This document shows positions 6,713 through 7,746 of a stretch of 7,746 nucleotides of DNA, piece after piece. Source of the stretch: DATADF01 sp046263155 (GTDB taxonomy: Bacteria; Actinomycetota; CADDZG01; WHSQ01); assembly GCA_046263155.1 (NCBI GenBank), contig JBHELF010000029.1:1-7746 (forward strand), written 5' to 3'. The translations under genes and the position numbers were made by a program. Numbering within the stretch: position 1 is the stretch's first letter; each line of letters begins with the position of its first letter. The notes under the pieces were generated by a model. The model was not told where the DNA came from, searched no databases, and saw only the letters and a program-made list of their open reading frames with translations.

Positions 6713-7713
6713 ATTTTTCCCGCTGTTTCGGACGTAAGCCGGATATCCACGATCGATGTCACGTCCGAGCCGTCGGGTCTCATCTTGTAGAGCCTCATGT
6801 CGTCCGGTTCTCCGCCCAGGAATGCAATCCATTGCCCATCCGGAGACCAGGAAGGGTCGCGGTTCAAACCACTTTTGCGTGCCGCGCTTAAGTTGCGGAG
6901 AGCTGAGCCATCGGACGCCACAACCCAGATGTCGTCAGTTGTGGTCTGGAAAGCGATTCGGCGTCCATCGGGAGACCACGAGAGTCCCGAGAGTCCCTCT
7001 AGAGGGACGGGGGGCCGGACGACCGTCCTGCTACCCGAACCGTCGGGACGCATCACTCGAATCTCGTTAGATCCCAGATGGATGTAAGCGATCATCTTCC
7101 CATCGGGTGACCAGGCCGGACTCAACTGATGGCTGCCGGCCAGAGTGAGCTGCCGGACATTGCCTCCGTCGGCATCCATGACGAAGATCTGTGCCGCGCG
7201 GAGTCCGACGTACGTCACTGCAGGGGATTCATGCTCGCTCACAAATGCGATCTTCGTGCCGTCGGGCGACCACGTCGGGGAGTGATCATTGTTCAGGACG
7301 GTTGCAGTGAGATTCGTGGCGGAGCCACCCCCCGCGGGCATGACAAAGATGTCCTGTTGAGTGTTTAGGCCAGAGGATCGTGCGAACGCTATGCGATCGC
7401 TGGTGGGTGACCAGGCGGGGTCGTAATCGTCTTCGGGACCCGACGTGATCTGGGTTAGAGCCGCACCAGAGGAAGAGACACTAAAGAGATCGAAGTCCAC
7501 ACCTCCGTGTGACGCGGTGGGGTCCGCGATCTTGCTCACTGTGAATACAAGCAGGCCGTTGCGCCCCGGAAATGCGGCCTGCGCGGTCGGCGTCACAGGC
7601 CCCCGCCATAGGCCAAGAACCGGTACGGCCACAAACAAAGCAAGGGCGAGGAACGTTCTTCCCCGCGAAAAGCGTCGAATAACGACGCCTGCCTCCGGAA
7701 GAACGGATTTCAC
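6691..7713 (-). CDS. Secreted six-bladed TolB/PD40-type beta-propeller protein, first complete gene
   Basis: This exported propeller has 340 residues; function unknown. The GTG at 7711-7713 overlaps the TGA of the preceding paralogue as GTGA and gives a well-formed signal peptide: basic VIRRFSRGR (10-18), hydrophobic core (20-36) and a likely cleavage after TAQA (43-46). There is no lipobox, and the RR pair lacks the spacing of a twin-arginine motif. PD40 motifs begin near residues 99, 147, 199, 245 and 288. The sixth is split between the C-terminal IDWGPRP (334-340) and the N-terminal FPGRNGLLVF (48-57). The first motif is slightly decayed (WSPTSDRIAF instead of WSPDG). Strands such as DIFVMPAGGG, IFVMDADGG and RVMRPDGSG link the blades. 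The protein ends at the propeller, so a binding or scaffold role fits better than an enzyme. The gene overlaps the next gene by 4 bases. Confidence 0.9.
   Translation of the reverse strand: MKSVLPEAGVVIRRFSRGRTFLALALFVAVPVLGLWRGPVTPTAQAAFPGRNGLLVFTVSKIADPTASHGGVDFDLFSVSSSGAALTQITSGPEDDYDPAWSPTSDRIAFARSSGLNTQQDIFVMPAGGGSATNLTATVLNNDHSPTWSPDGTKIAFVSEHESPAVTYVGLRAAQIFVMDADGGNVRQLTLAGSHQLSPAWSPDGKMIAYIHLGSNEIRVMRPDGSGSRTVVRPPVPLEGLSGLSWSPDGRRIAFQTTTDDIWVVASDGSALRNLSAARKSGLNRDPSWSPDGQWIAFLGGEPDDMRLYKMRPDGSDVTSIVDIRLTSETAGKIDWGPRP
7672..7688. other. Perfect 6-bp hairpin with 5-base loop near the start of the first complete propeller gene
   Basis: GCGTCG (7672-7677) and CGACGC (7683-7688) pair around AATAA, starting about 26 bases inside the gene, where translation begins. 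Compared with the reverse complement of the hairpin at 6601-6617, the loop is the same and both stem differences are compensated. It could affect translation initiation, but chance is a fair explanation. Confidence 0.25.
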
Positions 7714-7731
7714 GGGCGCGGCCCCCAGTCG
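7710..7731 (-). promoter_or_regulatory. Stop/start coupling junction (GTGA) between the partial and first complete propeller genes
   Basis: It is identical over 22 bases to 6691-6712. It encodes the terminal DWGPRP and stop of the upstream paralogue while placing a G-run 8 bases before the next GTG start. Confidence 0.6.
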
Positions 7732-7746
7732 GGACTTGTGTAGATC
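7710..7746 (-). CDS. C-terminal end of a fourth propeller paralogue (partial, runs off the window)
   Basis: Reading the minus strand from the window edge, the frame ending at the TGA at 7710-7712 translates as IYTSPDWGPRP followed by the stop. PDWGPRP is the same closing motif that ends the two following propeller proteins, and the stop overlaps the next start by four bases. Only 11 codons are visible, so the fold is inferred from this motif and the position. It shows that the array continues beyond the window. Confidence 0.75.
   Translation of the reverse strand, partial: IYTSPDWGPRP

Noticed and set aside
6695..6832. N-terminal extension of the middle propeller gene to an ATG at 6832
   Set aside because: It would overlap the upstream gene by about 140 bases. 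The extra residues are an out-of-frame reading of the upstream propeller, and the GTG at 6694 fits the pattern of the other junctions.
7650..7690. Twin-arginine signal in the first complete propeller protein (VIRRFSRGR)
   Set aside because: The residues after RR do not fit the S/T-R-R-x-F-L-K spacing, so an ordinary Sec signal peptide is more likely.
4641..7713. Recurring short sequence like CCGTCCGGAGACCA spaced about 120-160 bases apart, which could be taken for a repeat array
   Set aside because: The copies are imperfect and in frame, and encode the WSPDG motif of the propeller blades, so they reflect protein repeats and not CRISPR or a DNA repeat element.

Overview
The window is a compact, high-GC stretch with no gene-free gap longer than about 40 bases. 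GTG starts, a PknB-type Ser/Thr kinase with one transmembrane helix, a class III cyclase fused to a STAND ATPase, and secreted WD40-like (PD40) propellers with an 'AFPGRNG' N-terminus all suggest an actinobacterium. My impression is a deep-branching or soil lineage such as Thermoleophilia. That placement is inferred from gene content and style; there is no rRNA or marker gene here.

Left half, plus strand (1-4615). The first gene, open at the window edge, encodes an N-terminal nucleotide cyclase-type domain, an AAA_16/STAND ATPase, a short helical-repeat region and a C-terminal DNA-binding-like or coiled-coil tail. After 40 bases comes a 663-residue membrane Ser/Thr kinase with an intact catalytic domain, one transmembrane helix and a C-terminal extracellular domain that is not PASTA. 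Same strand and close spacing suggest one signalling operon. The cyclase domain keeps both metal-binding Asp residues and the transition-state Asn/Arg pair. The two base-specifying positions look changed, so its product is uncertain.

Right half, minus strand (4641-7746). Three complete exported six-bladed TolB/PD40-type propeller genes and the last 11 codons of a fourth lie head to tail. They converge on the kinase gene, with 25 bases between the two stop codons. Every junction between the propeller genes is a 4-base stop/start overlap (GTGA, GTGA, ATGA). Each overlap sits in a conserved stretch of about 22 bases that encodes the C-terminal DWGPRP motif of the upstream protein and also places a G-run 8 bases before the next start. 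The last gene of the set has no gene to couple to. It has lost both the GPRP ending and the GGG glycine codon. This arrangement, in which a structural protein motif may also act as a translation-coupling element within a tandem paralogue array, is the most unusual feature of the window.

How the halves relate is not shown by the sequence. The left half looks like an intracellular and transmembrane signalling pair, and the right half a co-translated set of secreted propellers. A link between the kinase ectodomain and the propellers is only a hypothesis.
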